Below are positions 40,237 to 49,181 of a DNA stretch of 56,142 nt, in pieces (the stretch's first letter is position 1; each line of letters starts with the position of its first letter). This stretch comes from an uncultured Saprospiraceae bacterium. GTDB taxonomy: Bacteria; Bacteroidota; Bacteroidia; Chitinophagales; Saprospiraceae. The notes under the pieces were generated by a model. It searched no databases, had not been told where the DNA came from, and was given only the letters and a program-made list of their open reading frames with translations. A program made the translations under genes and the position numbers. The stretch covers positions 1 to 56,142 of the forward strand of contig CALDUE010000122.1 in the NCBI GenBank assembly GCA_937923485.1, read 5' to 3'.

Positions 40237-41272
40237 CGCCCCTCACATCGTCCGTAGTAGACATAAATTAGGCCTGATCATCAAAGTGCTGGTGAGCCTT
40301 GGATTATTTGCTGGATTATACCATCAGCTTTTCGTCCGCAACGATATCGTTGAGTTGTGGAGTTCACTACAAGCTCAAATCCGCATAGCACCTGTTTGGA
40401 TGCCAGTGCTCATCATGTCGTTGATACCTGTCAATCTTTTGTTGGAAGCAATGAAATTCAGGCTGCTACTTCCTGAAGATGTTAGACCCTCGGTCCTTCT
40501 CGCGCTCCGCAGAGTGTGTGCTGGAATAAGCATTGGCTTGTTCACGCCCAACAGAGTAGGGGAGTACATCGGACGTCTCACAGGGACCACCGCTAAAGAT
40601 CGTGTCGCAACGATAGCAGCAACCTTTCTTGGGGGGATAGCTCAGCTAATACCATTACTCGGCGGAGGTGTGCTTTGCATCGTACTATATAGTCAATATG
40701 GTGAGGTGGTATTTGCGTCTACCCTAAGCAATGTGGTGGCGATTGTCATCTGTGTAAGTTTGGTCTTGCTTTTCGTCTTTTTACCCCGCGTGCTTTTAGT
40801 TGTGGAGCGTCTTTGGTCTGGCTTTCGCCAAAACCTATCTCTCGGGCCTCGGATAGATCGGTTTTTTGGGCAAGTAGCTTATACGCTTCGTGGAATTCGC
40901 CAGCTAGCAATTGCTCGACCCCGAGATGTTCGCATGGCATTACTAATTGCATGCGGTCGATACCTTATCTATCTTAGCCAACTCAGCTTAGCTTTTGCAT
41001 TCTTTGGACTAGATGCTGAATTAGAAATTGCGATACTTGGGTCTGGAATTTTGCTCTTCGCCCAAACCTTCGTACCGCTTCCAGCGTTCGTCCAAGCGCT
41101 AGCAAGAGTGGAGCTAGCTCTACTCATTTGGGCGGCATATCAACCGAATGAATTAGGCTTGGCGTCTGCCTCCCTCCTCATTTTTGTACTAAATTTAGGT
41201 ATCCCAGCGTTGTTAGGACTAGTTGAAATCCTAAGATCAGATCTTGATAAAACTCTTGGAATCAATGCGTAG
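40226..41272 (+). CDS. Flippase-like membrane protein (UPF0104/LPG synthase TM domain)
   Basis: A 348-residue integral inner-membrane protein with about eight hydrophobic helices (VLVSLGLFAGLYHQLF, PVLIMSLIPVNLLLEAMKF, TFLGGIAQLIPLLGG, VVAIVICVSLVLLFVFLP). The signature ALRRVCAGISIGLFTPNRVGEYIGRL is that of the lysylphosphatidylglycerol synthase transmembrane / UPF0104 family; no synthase domain follows. Function may be lipid translocation, unproven here. Its stop overlaps the next start by eight bases (ATGCGTAG). Confidence 0.8.
   Translation: MPTNAPHIVRSRHKLGLIIKVLVSLGLFAGLYHQLFVRNDIVELWSSLQAQIRIAPVWMPVLIMSLIPVNLLLEAMKFRLLLPEDVRPSVLLALRRVCAGISIGLFTPNRVGEYIGRLTGTTAKDRVATIAATFLGGIAQLIPLLGGGVLCIVLYSQYGEVVFASTLSNVVAIVICVSLVLLFVFLPRVLLVVERLWSGFRQNLSLGPRIDRFFGQVAYTLRGIRQLAIARPRDVRMALLIACGRYLIYLSQLSLAFAFFGLDAELEIAILGSGILLFAQTFVPLPAFVQALARVELALLIWAAYQPNELGLASASLLIFVLNLGIPALLGLVEILRSDLDKTLGINA
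40821..40835 (-). repeat. Dispersed repeat copy, exact with N=A
   Basis: GCTTTCGCCAAAACC in the flippase-like gene, read as FRQN. Confidence 0.9.
41053..41068 (-). repeat. Divergent dispersed repeat copy (GCTCTTCGCCCAAACC)
   Basis: In the flippase-like gene, read as LFAQT; has a one-base insertion and a substitution. Confidence 0.45.
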
Positions 41273-42122
41273 ACACACTTACATACTATTCTGTGCAGCT
41301 CTAGTGCTTACTGGGCTTGTAGGTACTAGCGTCGCGCAAAATGTTTTGACGAAAGCTGGGCTGGATGAAGAGAAAGAGGCCCGAATTTGCGAGCTTGAAA
41401 ACTCAGCTTTTGGAGCAGATGAGCGGATCGTCTACAAGCTTTATTATAACCTTAACTTTATCTGGATAGCCGCCGGAGAAGTAGAATTTAGGGTGCAAGA
41501 TGTCGGAGATCAGTACAAGCTTTCAGCCTTGGGTACTACCTATGGCAGCTATGAGTGGTTTTTCAAAGTAAGAGATTACTACGAGAGCTATATCGACAAG
41601 GAGACACTGCTACCGGTCCTCACCATTCGCGAAATTGAAGAAGGGAATTACACCCTCTATGAGCGTGTTGAGTATGATCAGGAAACAGGCCTCGGCATAG
41701 GATATCGGGGTAAGTCAAAAGAGGAAGCGATGGAACGCCCGGGCGAGTTCTCCATGGAATATTGTTTGCACGACGTGCTATCAGCAATTTACTTCATGAG
41801 AAATCTTAATCTTGAAGCAGCTACGCCTAACTCTACATACCCGGTGACTGTATTCATGGATCGCAAAGAATATCCCCTCGATGTGCGCTACCTCGGAAAA
41901 GAAGAAGGCAAGAAAATCAGAGGTCTTGGCAAATTTGATGTATACGAACTCGCTCCAGAAGTAGTGGCTGGAGATGTCTTCTCTGAAGATTCTGAAATGC
42001 GAGTTTGGGCGAGTACGACCAATAGTTGTGTACCACTCCAAATCGAAAGTCCAATCAGCGTTGGCACAATAAAAGCCGTCCTTATCGAGCACCAAGGCTT
42101 AATTCACGGCCTCAATAACTAG
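41265..42122 (+). CDS. DUF3108 domain protein, secreted
   Basis: ATG 41265 gives 285 residues with signal peptide MRRHTYILFCAALVLTGLVGTSVAQ. The DUF3108 domain is shown by ERIVYKLYYNLNFIWIAAGEVEFRV, SYEWFFKVRDYYESYIDKETLLPV and LYERVEYDQETG. Likely a periplasmic beta-barrel-like carrier fold of unknown role; in Bacteroidota it often sits near envelope genes. Translationally coupled to the flippase-like gene upstream. A dispersed repeat copy encodes NVLTKAG at the signal-peptide junction. Confidence 0.82.
   Translation: MRRHTYILFCAALVLTGLVGTSVAQNVLTKAGLDEEKEARICELENSAFGADERIVYKLYYNLNFIWIAAGEVEFRVQDVGDQYKLSALGTTYGSYEWFFKVRDYYESYIDKETLLPVLTIREIEEGNYTLYERVEYDQETGLGIGYRGKSKEEAMERPGEFSMEYCLHDVLSAIYFMRNLNLEAATPNSTYPVTVFMDRKEYPLDVRYLGKEEGKKIRGLGKFDVYELAPEVVAGDVFSEDSEMRVWASTTNSCVPLQIESPISVGTIKAVLIEHQGLIHGLNN
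41342..41356 (+). repeat. Dispersed repeat copy (TGTTTTGACGAAAGC)
   Basis: In the DUF3108 gene, read as VLTKA. Confidence 0.65.
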
Positions 42123-42150
42123 TCTTTTTAAGACTCAGCGATCCCTTCAA

Positions 42151-42762
42151 TTGAAGAACTTCCTTCTGTTTGCCTGCTTGATTGGAGCTCTCTTGCTGGG
42201 ATGGTTTGGTAAGACTCACTTCGATAAGTCTTCAACGCCAGACATCTCCGAACGAACTGTGATCATTGAGGAGCAGATTCGAAAAATAGCTCAATTAGCA
42301 ACTGCTGAAGGTCGCTATGGTCAAATGTTCAACCATAAGGAGGTCGGCTTTTTGGATTACCCTTCTTTCAACAAAAGCGTCATCGTAGATGCAGATGCGC
42401 GCGTGGTTGTAGGATTTGACCTTGAAGGGATTCGAATTACGGCTGACGCTAAAACCAAGCGCCTAATCGTGCACAACTGGCCTCAACCTGTCGAACTGGC
42501 TTACGAAGTAGACATGCGCTACTTCGATCTAGACCAAGGATTGTTCAACTCTTTCGACAGCAAAGAACTCAATGAGATCAAGGCACGAATGGGAGAGGAG
42601 CTACGTGCTGAGATTGACTTTGAAACCTTGAATCAAAAGAGTTTCGAGCAGGCAGCAAACTTGTTGGCCATCATTGATGACAATCTTCGACTTTCTGGCT
42701 GGAGCTTGGAAGTCGAGAAACGACCTGAAATTGAACTTTCAGAGACGCCTGTCTACAAATAG
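42151..42762 (+). CDS. DUF4230 domain protein, membrane-anchored
   Basis: A 203-residue protein beginning at TTG 42151 with one N-terminal membrane segment (MKNFLLFACLIGALLLGWFG). The rest matches the DUF4230 pattern: RYGQMFNHKEVGFLDYPSFNKSVIVDADARVVVGFDLEGI, then FDLDQGLFNSFDSKELNEI. Function unknown; probably periplasmic facing. It follows the DUF3108 gene by 28 bases and is likely in the same operon. The start codon is unusual, but no ATG fits upstream of the hydrophobic segment. Confidence 0.75.
   Translation: MKNFLLFACLIGALLLGWFGKTHFDKSSTPDISERTVIIEEQIRKIAQLATAEGRYGQMFNHKEVGFLDYPSFNKSVIVDADARVVVGFDLEGIRITADAKTKRLIVHNWPQPVELAYEVDMRYFDLDQGLFNSFDSKELNEIKARMGEELRAEIDFETLNQKSFEQAANLLAIIDDNLRLSGWSLEVEKRPEIELSETPVYK
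42442..42456 (-). repeat. Divergent dispersed repeat copy (GCTGACGCTAAAACC)
   Basis: In the DUF4230 gene, read as ADAKT. Confidence 0.55.
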
Positions 42763-42852
42763 TCTTCGCTAGAATTAACGTAGAGTGGTAATAAATAGCG
42801 TGATTGTCCAACTTTCCGCTAAATTGAGGCCCTACGTCAAAATACAAGTCTA

Positions 42853-44664
42853 GTGTCAACAATTTCTACTTCTTCAGGAAACGATCAAGGTGCCATTTTT
42901 GGCCACAAACCAGGGCTTTTCGTTTTGTTCTTTACAGAAATGTGGGAGCGATTCAGCTACTATGGTATGCGCGTGCTCTTCGTACTCTTCCTTGTTACCG
43001 AGGCCTTTAACGGAGAAGCTTGGAACCGTGCAGACGCCCTCGCCCTTTACGGTATTTACACGGGACTTGTCTATTTCACGCCAATGATTGGTGGAATCTT
43101 GGCAGATAAGCTATTAGGCTACAGAAAAGCTGTGCTATTGGGTGCATTAATCATGACGATTGGTCACGCAGTACTCGCATTTGAGACAGAATTCTTTTGG
43201 TACACAGGCCTCGCATGTTTGATCATTGGCAATGGTCTTTTCAAGCCAAATATCTCTTCTATCGTAGGTCAATTGTATTCTGCTCATCCAGAACAGAAGG
43301 ATGGAGCATACACTATCTTCTACATGGGTATCAATGCCGGAGCCTTTCTTGGGATTCTTCTTTGTAGCTATTACGGAGAGCAATGGGGCTTCGGCTTCGG
43401 CTTTGGATTGGCAGGTATTTTCATGCTCATTGGCATGGTTCAATTCTTCTTTGCTCAAGACATTTTTGGGCGTATCGGCTTAGCCCCTAGTGATCCTGAC
43501 TATTTAGCTGCTGAGGATATGCCGACAAGTACTACTGAAACCGCCCGTCTCGACGATCAGATCATAGATACAGACATGAAGAATGGCCATGACAATCCGA
43601 TTGTCACTTCTGACGATGGTTCTCGTGCAGTAAAGTGGGGAATAATCGGATTGGTGATTGGTTTGATTGTGTATTTCATCCTTAACTTCTTTGGCGAAGC
43701 ACAGACGAGCTTCTTGCAAACCTTCAGTAAAGGCATCATGCCACCCCTTATTATAGGTGCAGTTATCGCATTTGTTGGCTGGATTGTAAGCGATTCATCC
43801 TTGACCAAGATTGAATTGGATAGGGTTTGGGTAATTATCGTTCTTAGTTTTTTCATTGTCTTCTTCTGGTGGGCATTTGAGCAGGCTGGAGGTTCGATGA
43901 CGATTTTTGCGAAGGACTACACGGATAGAAGCTTAACAGGCTCAGGGAAGTCCATTTTCCAAGTGGTAAACCTGATTCTCTCGGTAGTCCCGATGCTTGT
44001 ATTGACCTACGTGCTTGGCAAACTATTCTCAATCACCTTCTCAAAGTATAGCCTTTCTAACATCGTACTCGGAATCGCATTCGTCGGCGTTTGGGGGCTT
44101 ATTGCATTAATGCTTTACGAGCAGTTCAGTGCATCTGAAGCGGAAGTACCTGCAGGCTGGTTCCAGATCTTTAACAGCCTCTTCATTATTTGCTTGGCGC
44201 CAGCGTTTAGCTCGCTTTGGGAAAAGAAGATTAGCTGGTTGAACAGTGGACCGATCAAGTTTGCCTTAGGTCTAACCCTATTGGGCTTAGGATTTGCCAT
44301 TTTAGCTTTCGGTGCATTGGGTATCCCAGAAGGAGCAAAGACTGCATCAGTAAGTATGTTCTGGCTCATAGCAGCCTACTTCTTTCACACGCTTGGAGAG
44401 CTATGTATTTCTCCAGTTGGCTTGAGCTACGTTTCGAAATTGGCGCCAGTGCGCATCGTCGGACTCATGTTTGGTATCTTCTTCGTGGCCAACTTCATCG
44501 CCAACTTTGCAGCTGGTCTTACAGGAAGTTACATCGAGCCAATCGCAGAACAGATCGGTCTTAGCGGTTTCTTCTTGATCTTCGCAGCAGTGCCGATTGG
44601 GGCTGCAGTCGTCTTAGTAATCATCTCAGGATGGATGAAACGAATGATGCACGGAGTAGAGTAG
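42853..44664 (+). CDS. Peptide MFS transporter (POT/PTR family)
   Basis: A 603-residue proton-coupled oligopeptide symporter in the inner membrane, starting at GTG 42853. The diagnostic helix-1 motif FTEMWERFSYYGMRVLF (ExxERFxYY) is present, as are GLFKPNISSIVGQLY and FYMGINAGAFLG. About 14 helices with a long polar loop near residues 215-260 (AAEDMPTSTTETARLDDQIID). The late motif FHTLGELCISPVGLSYVSKLAP is also typical. It imports di- and tripeptides. Separate promoter possible in the 90-base gap upstream. Confidence 0.94.
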   Translation: MSTISTSSGNDQGAIFGHKPGLFVLFFTEMWERFSYYGMRVLFVLFLVTEAFNGEAWNRADALALYGIYTGLVYFTPMIGGILADKLLGYRKAVLLGALIMTIGHAVLAFETEFFWYTGLACLIIGNGLFKPNISSIVGQLYSAHPEQKDGAYTIFYMGINAGAFLGILLCSYYGEQWGFGFGFGLAGIFMLIGMVQFFFAQDIFGRIGLAPSDPDYLAAEDMPTSTTETARLDDQIIDTDMKNGHDNPIVTSDDGSRAVKWGIIGLVIGLIVYFILNFFGEAQTSFLQTFSKGIMPPLIIGAVIAFVGWIVSDSSLTKIELDRVWVIIVLSFFIVFFWWAFEQAGGSMTIFAKDYTDRSLTGSGKSIFQVVNLILSVVPMLVLTYVLGKLFSITFSKYSLSNIVLGIAFVGVWGLIALMLYEQFSASEAEVPAGWFQIFNSLFIICLAPAFSSLWEKKISWLNSGPIKFALGLTLLGLGFAILAFGALGIPEGAKTASVSMFWLIAAYFFHTLGELCISPVGLSYVSKLAPVRIVGLMFGIFFVANFIANFAAGLTGSYIEPIAEQIGLSGFFLIFAAVPIGAAVVLVIISGWMKRMMHGVE

Positions 44665-44701
44665 GAACAGATTCAACCAATCCTCTTAGCCCACTGGGTA
44701 T

Positions 44702-44739
44702 AAAAAAGGGGCGAACTCATTCGAGTTCGCCCTTTTTCT
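44702..44739. terminator. Bidirectional terminator between convergent genes
   Basis: GCGAACTC (44711-44718) and GAGTTCGC (44723-44730) form the stem top, extended by GGG against CC, and flanked by a six-A run on the left and a five-T run on the right. It can terminate both the peptide-transporter transcript and any minus-strand transcript. Confidence 0.88.
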
Positions 44740-44820
44740 ATGCCCAAAGGTTTGGTGTATTGATTGGCTTACGCCTTAATCAGTAGGTACGATTCTACTG
44801 CAAAGCACTGATTGAAGCGC

Positions 44821-46203
44821 TTAAGGCTGGGAAGCTGTGCCCGATAAGAACCAACGATCTTGCAAGTCGCAATCACGAACGAGCGAGCGATCTATTTTAA
44901 TGAAAGTGGCACCGATAGTCTTTTCAACCCAATCACTTAGGATGACGCTCTTTTTAGATTCAATAGCAGCCTTGCGAATCTTATCGTAGTCTGTCTGTAA
45001 ACTCGCTCTGTGCGGACTGCTGCGGCTTTCAAGCATGATCAACTTGTATACAACCTCGCCTCCACCTGGCTGCTCGAATTTGACAGGAGCAGTGATGTCG
45101 TTGGTCGTCAACGTGTCAATCGCAAGGAATACAAAAGGGTCTAAGTCCGAAATCTCAAAGAACGTATTGCCAGTGATTGGATTTGTAAGGCGTCCACCGT
45201 TACTATAGCTCTGTGCTTTATCGTTTCCAAATTTTCGTACTGCGTCTCTAAACGGGAGGCTGTCAACCACAATTAATGTGCGAATGCTGTCCAAGTATTC
45301 CACCGTTCTTTCCAAATCCTCCTCAACAATTTTTGGCTTGATGAGGATATGACGACTGCGTATGCGATTACCTCTACGCTCCTGAAGCTGTATTAAGTGA
45401 AAGCCGAATTGGGTTTCAACTACCTCGCTGAGCTCACCAACATCCAAGCGGTAGGCTGCTGCTTCGAAGTTCGGTACGAAGGTCCCACGTGGAGCCCAAC
45501 CTAGATCCCCACCAGCGCGACCGCTACCAGGGTCTTCACTGTACTTGCGCGCCAAATCCGCGAAGTCTGCCGAGCCATCGAGAATAGCAGTTCGCAAAGC
45601 CTCAATGCGTTCTAATGCTTCTGCGCGCTGGACCTCATTGACCGTCGGCTTGACCATTATCTCTCGAATCTCTACCTCACTGCTGAAATATGGAAGACTG
45701 TCTTTTGGGATTTCCTCAAAAAATGCCCTCACCTCGGCTGGGGTCATGCGTGCATTGGTAACGATTTCTGTACGCATACGCTCAGACAAGAGTTGATTGC
45801 GTAGATCATCCCGAAAGGCAACCTTGACTTCACTCACCGTTTGGCCGTAATATTCTTCGAATTGATTAAGATCGCCATTCATCATCGTAAGAATGCGATC
45901 AAAGCGCGCGTCAAGCCCTGCTTCAACTTCTTCGTTGCTCACCTCGATACTATCTAGCTTAGACTGATTAACAAGCAACTTGGCAGTAAGCAGCTGCTCT
46001 AGCACCAGACAGCGTTGCTCATCCGTAGGCTTTTTGGAAGTCTGACTTTCCATGAGTGACAGCTGCTCCTCCATTTCACTGAGCAGTAGTAGTTCACCAC
46101 CTACAGTAGCAATTACACGATCGATGACTTGTGGATTCTGAGCGAACGATACAAGGGAAAATCCTAGAAGGCAACAGGATAAAAAGATTAATTTACTGGT
46201 CAT
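44821..46203 (-). CDS. SurA-like parvulin peptidyl-prolyl isomerase
   Basis: From ATG 46203 the product is 460 residues with signal peptide MTSKLIFLSCCLLGFSLVSFAQ. It has a SurA-type N-terminal chaperone domain (VIDRVIATVGGELLLLSEME, LLTAKLLVNQSKLD) and two parvulin domains: SADFADLARKYSEDPGSGRAGGDLGWAPRG with FGFHLIQLQERRG, then a second one starting RSRHILIKPK. It should help outer-membrane proteins fold in the periplasm. Last of three related genes with 11-base and 1-base overlaps, so one operon. Confidence 0.88.
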   Translation of the reverse strand: MTSKLIFLSCCLLGFSLVSFAQNPQVIDRVIATVGGELLLLSEMEEQLSLMESQTSKKPTDEQRCLVLEQLLTAKLLVNQSKLDSIEVSNEEVEAGLDARFDRILTMMNGDLNQFEEYYGQTVSEVKVAFRDDLRNQLLSERMRTEIVTNARMTPAEVRAFFEEIPKDSLPYFSSEVEIREIMVKPTVNEVQRAEALERIEALRTAILDGSADFADLARKYSEDPGSGRAGGDLGWAPRGTFVPNFEAAAYRLDVGELSEVVETQFGFHLIQLQERRGNRIRSRHILIKPKIVEEDLERTVEYLDSIRTLIVVDSLPFRDAVRKFGNDKAQSYSNGGRLTNPITGNTFFEISDLDPFVFLAIDTLTTNDITAPVKFEQPGGGEVVYKLIMLESRSSPHRASLQTDYDKIRKAAIESKKSVILSDWVEKTIGATFIKIDRSLVRDCDLQDRWFLSGTASQP

Positions 46204-47062
46204 TTCCGATGTAGATTTTGACGCTATTTTGCGTGCGTGCGGCTTGATACAACTCTTCAGTGTACGCACCTAAAAACGTTGATTTCCGCTGCTCAAGTAT
46301 GATTTTGCGTAATCTCTCGCGAACGTACGGCAAAGGAGTGACCTCACCTTGCTTTACGAGTTCAATGACACGTAAATAGTACACATGTCCGTCTCCTTTA
46401 CTAACGCTGCTTCCTTTTTTTATGCTGCCTGAGCTCCCTTTGGGAACTAAGGCATCAATTTCAGCAGACGTATACCATTTATCCTTATCTAAAAATGCCA
46501 AGGAAGAATACTCTTTTGCCATTTGCAGACATGAAGCCCATTGGTCTGGATCGTCAAACGCAGACCAGGCTTCCTCAAAGTTTTCTTGATCGGGTACTGG
46601 AGAAGGCATTTTAATCAAGATAGCCCGTAAGAGGTCCTGTTTTGCCGAAAGGCCCGCCTTTGAATTTTCATACGTCTGAACGAGCTGCTCTTGAGTAACA
46701 ATTGTATCAATCCGTTCTGAAGCAACCAAGGTCTCATAGCGATCACGAGCAAGCGATGTACGATACTGGTCAACAAGTCGCTCAATGTCAGGGCTTTCTC
46801 CAAGCTGCGAGATAGCTTCTTCAGACACTGCAGCATCTCGCACCCAGCGACCCACGAAATCAGCGAGAATTTGCGTCGAATCTGCCACCGGCAGCCCTGG
46901 GGGAACAACACCAGCGACATCACTGAGGTACAATTGCTGACTCCCTACTTCCGCAAGGAGCTGTCCGCGGGATGTGTCTCCTTTTAAGCGATCACAACTT
47001 GCAATGAAAAATAAGCCGAGACTAAGCAGTATCAGCACATAAGAAGGGGCCGACACCTGCAT
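46193..47062 (-). CDS. Lipoprotein with SurA/PpiC-like chaperone fold
   Basis: A 289-residue lipoprotein (lipobox IASC after LILLSLGLFF). The start of the mature part, LLAEVGSQQLYLSDVAGVVPPG, and the helical region to LVDQYRTSLARDRYETLV resemble the N-terminal part of SurA/PrsA chaperones. A clear parvulin catalytic domain is not visible, so it may be a pure chaperone; the C-terminal DGHVYYLRVIELVKQGEVTPL is isomerase-like but divergent. It overlaps both neighbours in the operon by 1 and 11 bases. Confidence 0.72.
   Translation of the reverse strand: MQVSAPSYVLILLSLGLFFIASCDRLKGDTSRGQLLAEVGSQQLYLSDVAGVVPPGLPVADSTQILADFVGRWVRDAAVSEEAISQLGESPDIERLVDQYRTSLARDRYETLVASERIDTIVTQEQLVQTYENSKAGLSAKQDLLRAILIKMPSPVPDQENFEEAWSAFDDPDQWASCLQMAKEYSSLAFLDKDKWYTSAEIDALVPKGSSGSIKKGSSVSKGDGHVYYLRVIELVKQGEVTPLPYVRERLRKIILEQRKSTFLGAYTEELYQAARTQNSVKIYIGNDQ
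46639..46654 (+). repeat. Dispersed repeat copy, GGCC type (GTTTTGCCGAAAGGCC)
   Basis: In the minus-strand lipoprotein chaperone gene, read as GLSAK. Confidence 0.82.
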
Positions 47063-49035
47063 TATTTGCGAACAAGTGACTCGAAAGTTGGCTTGTTCAT
47101 CTTGACCTTATACGCCTTCTCAAGCTCGGCAACCCACTCACGCTCGAGTTGGTCTTGATAGTCTGCGATAACATACCCACGGGCCTCAGAGAGCTTTTTC
47201 TCTGTAGGCGCTTTCACTTCCTTGATCACGCCAATGCGCGCAACTTTACGTTTAAGATCTTCTTCTGGGAGTGTATGTGAACCCTGTTTCCACTTGATAC
47301 GATCAATACTTGGCTCTCGTCCTCGCTCAACGGTGCGGGTATGATGGGTGATTATCTCCTTATCCCCTGTATTGAACTTGGCGAGAATCTCTTCGGGGGT
47401 GCTCTTCTTCGCCATTTTGGCAATCTGAGGATAGTACACGTCTTCCTTGTCAAGAGGCATGCTATACACATCTAAGACCGCACGCTCCTTCCATGTATAC
47501 TTTGAACGGTTTTGTGCGAAGAACTTTTCAAGGCCAGTTGTATCCTGACCAGCCCTGTCCCATACATTCTTCTTGGTGGCCTCAAAGAGTAGGATGCCTT
47601 CTTGGTACTCACGCATCAAGTTGTGAAAGTCAGGATTGTCCTTATCTAAGCGGGATTCAGCGTAAACGAAAGTCTGATCAACAACGAAATCTTGATAAAG
47701 ACTTCGTGCAGCTTGTTCTACGCTAGCAATGCCTTCCATGCGTATACGCTTACTCGCATTACGTCGCAGGTAATCAGTGAAGTCGCTGAGTTTTACTTCA
47801 CGGTCGTCCCCATGGAAGCTGAAAAGTGTGGCTTGATCAACAGGTCCTGGCTTCCAGCGGTAATTCATGAAGCTATCAGGAAGGCTTTGAATGTACTTGT
47901 CTAGTAAGACGGTATTCTCCTTGAATTTGTACTCTACTTTGAGGCGCTTTACCATCTGTTTGCGTCCCACTTCATATCGTGGCAGACGCTTTATGCGAGT
48001 AACTAGTTCAACCTTGGCTGTATTCCAGTCTGAGGTAGATCGCTTGCTTACACGCTTAATGATGTGCCAGCCTACACGTGTTTCAATCGGAGCACTGTAT
48101 GCTCCATCAGTATCAATACCGAAGGCAGCGTCCTCAAACGAGCGCTCATAGCGATTGATACCAAAGAAGCCGATGTATCCATTACGAGGTGCTGATTTTG
48201 TATCTTGACTCAGCGACTTAGCCAAGACGTCGAAGTCTGCTCCCGCATTCAGCGCCTTATAAATGCTGTCAATTCTAGCTTTTGCTATAGAGCCGTCGCC
48301 TTCTTTTGGCTTACGAATGAAAATGTGAGCTGCCTCAACTTCGCCTCTCGCTTTACGGCGATCAATGACTTTGATGATATGGTAAGCTTTCTCACTCCGT
48401 ACAATTCCTGATAAGTCTCCAGGCTTCGTCTCATAAATCGCATTTTCTAAGGTGTAAAGTCCGGGTGGAAGTGGTGCGGTAATGTATCCTACTTCACCGC
48501 CATTTCGAGGTGCTGAAGGATCTGTAGAGAAGTCTCGAGCGACTTTACCCCACATCACTCCTGAAGCTACGCGCTCTCGCGCAAGCGAAGCTTTCTTGTA
48601 AGCACTGATTGTATCCATCCCAGGCTTCTTGGGAAGATCAACCGCAATGTGTAACACATTTACGTCTTCTTGCATACGGTCGTAAAGTTCTCGGGCCATC
48701 GGCTCGGTAACTTCTTGATCTACCAGATAGCTGTCGCTTAATTGGCGACGATATCCAGCCAATTCCTGCATTAAGGCTGGAACTGTGTCCAAGCCCATAT
48801 CACGCGCCTTCGCAACCTTAAGTTTGAACTTTACATAGAGATCTAAATACTCCTGCAAGCTTTCACGGCTGTAGGTCGCAGTGTCGCCGTTGGTTTTGCT
48901 GTAGATGTAGTCAAATTCAGAAACGCCGACGGGGTTACCATCCACACTGAATAATATCTCATCTCCGGTCTGGGCAATTGCAATAGAAGCCGTCGCAGCA
49001 AAAGTGAGTAGTAGTAAGCACGCTTGTTTAAACAT
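47062..49035 (-). CDS. Parvulin-type peptidyl-prolyl isomerase, large
   Basis: A 657-residue periplasmic protein with signal peptide MFKQACLLLLTFAATASIAIAQ. Two parvulin-like domains: a divergent first (VLHIAVDLPKKPGMDTIS, WGKVARDFSTDPSAPRNGGEVGYI) and a clearer second (AAHIFIRKPKEG, FDVLAKSLSQDTKSAPRNGYIGFFG, VGWHIIKRVSKR), then a long Lys-rich C-terminal part. First gene of a three-gene operon of folding factors. Bacteroidota commonly carry such a trio; client proteins are presumably outer-membrane proteins. Confidence 0.88.
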   Translation of the reverse strand: MFKQACLLLLTFAATASIAIAQTGDEILFSVDGNPVGVSEFDYIYSKTNGDTATYSRESLQEYLDLYVKFKLKVAKARDMGLDTVPALMQELAGYRRQLSDSYLVDQEVTEPMARELYDRMQEDVNVLHIAVDLPKKPGMDTISAYKKASLARERVASGVMWGKVARDFSTDPSAPRNGGEVGYITAPLPPGLYTLENAIYETKPGDLSGIVRSEKAYHIIKVIDRRKARGEVEAAHIFIRKPKEGDGSIAKARIDSIYKALNAGADFDVLAKSLSQDTKSAPRNGYIGFFGINRYERSFEDAAFGIDTDGAYSAPIETRVGWHIIKRVSKRSTSDWNTAKVELVTRIKRLPRYEVGRKQMVKRLKVEYKFKENTVLLDKYIQSLPDSFMNYRWKPGPVDQATLFSFHGDDREVKLSDFTDYLRRNASKRIRMEGIASVEQAARSLYQDFVVDQTFVYAESRLDKDNPDFHNLMREYQEGILLFEATKKNVWDRAGQDTTGLEKFFAQNRSKYTWKERAVLDVYSMPLDKEDVYYPQIAKMAKKSTPEEILAKFNTGDKEIITHHTRTVERGREPSIDRIKWKQGSHTLPEEDLKRKVARIGVIKEVKAPTEKKLSEARGYVIADYQDQLEREWVAELEKAYKVKMNKPTFESLVRK

Positions 49036-49062
49036 TCGTTTGGTCTTTGTCTATCCTTTTCA

Positions 49063-49077
49063 ACTTTCGTTAAAACC
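49063..49077 (-). repeat. Divergent dispersed repeat copy (ACTTTCGTTAAAACC), intergenic
   Basis: Between the parvulin operon and murF-alr. Its complement has the core AAC-GAAA-GTT, paired with different bases from the consensus. Confidence 0.6.
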
Positions 49078-49098
49078 GTTGCATCAAATACTGAAGAA

Positions 49099-49113
49099 GG
49101 TTTTAGCGGAAGC
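49099..49113 (+). repeat. Dispersed repeat copy (GGTTTTAGCGGAAGC), intergenic
   Basis: Inverted relative to the copy at 49063, 21 bases away. Confidence 0.78.
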
Positions 49114-49181
49114 TGACTATAAAGCGGCGCAAAATTACACCTTATTGTGCGTTGTTCCATTAATGGTACTCAACAGACCTT

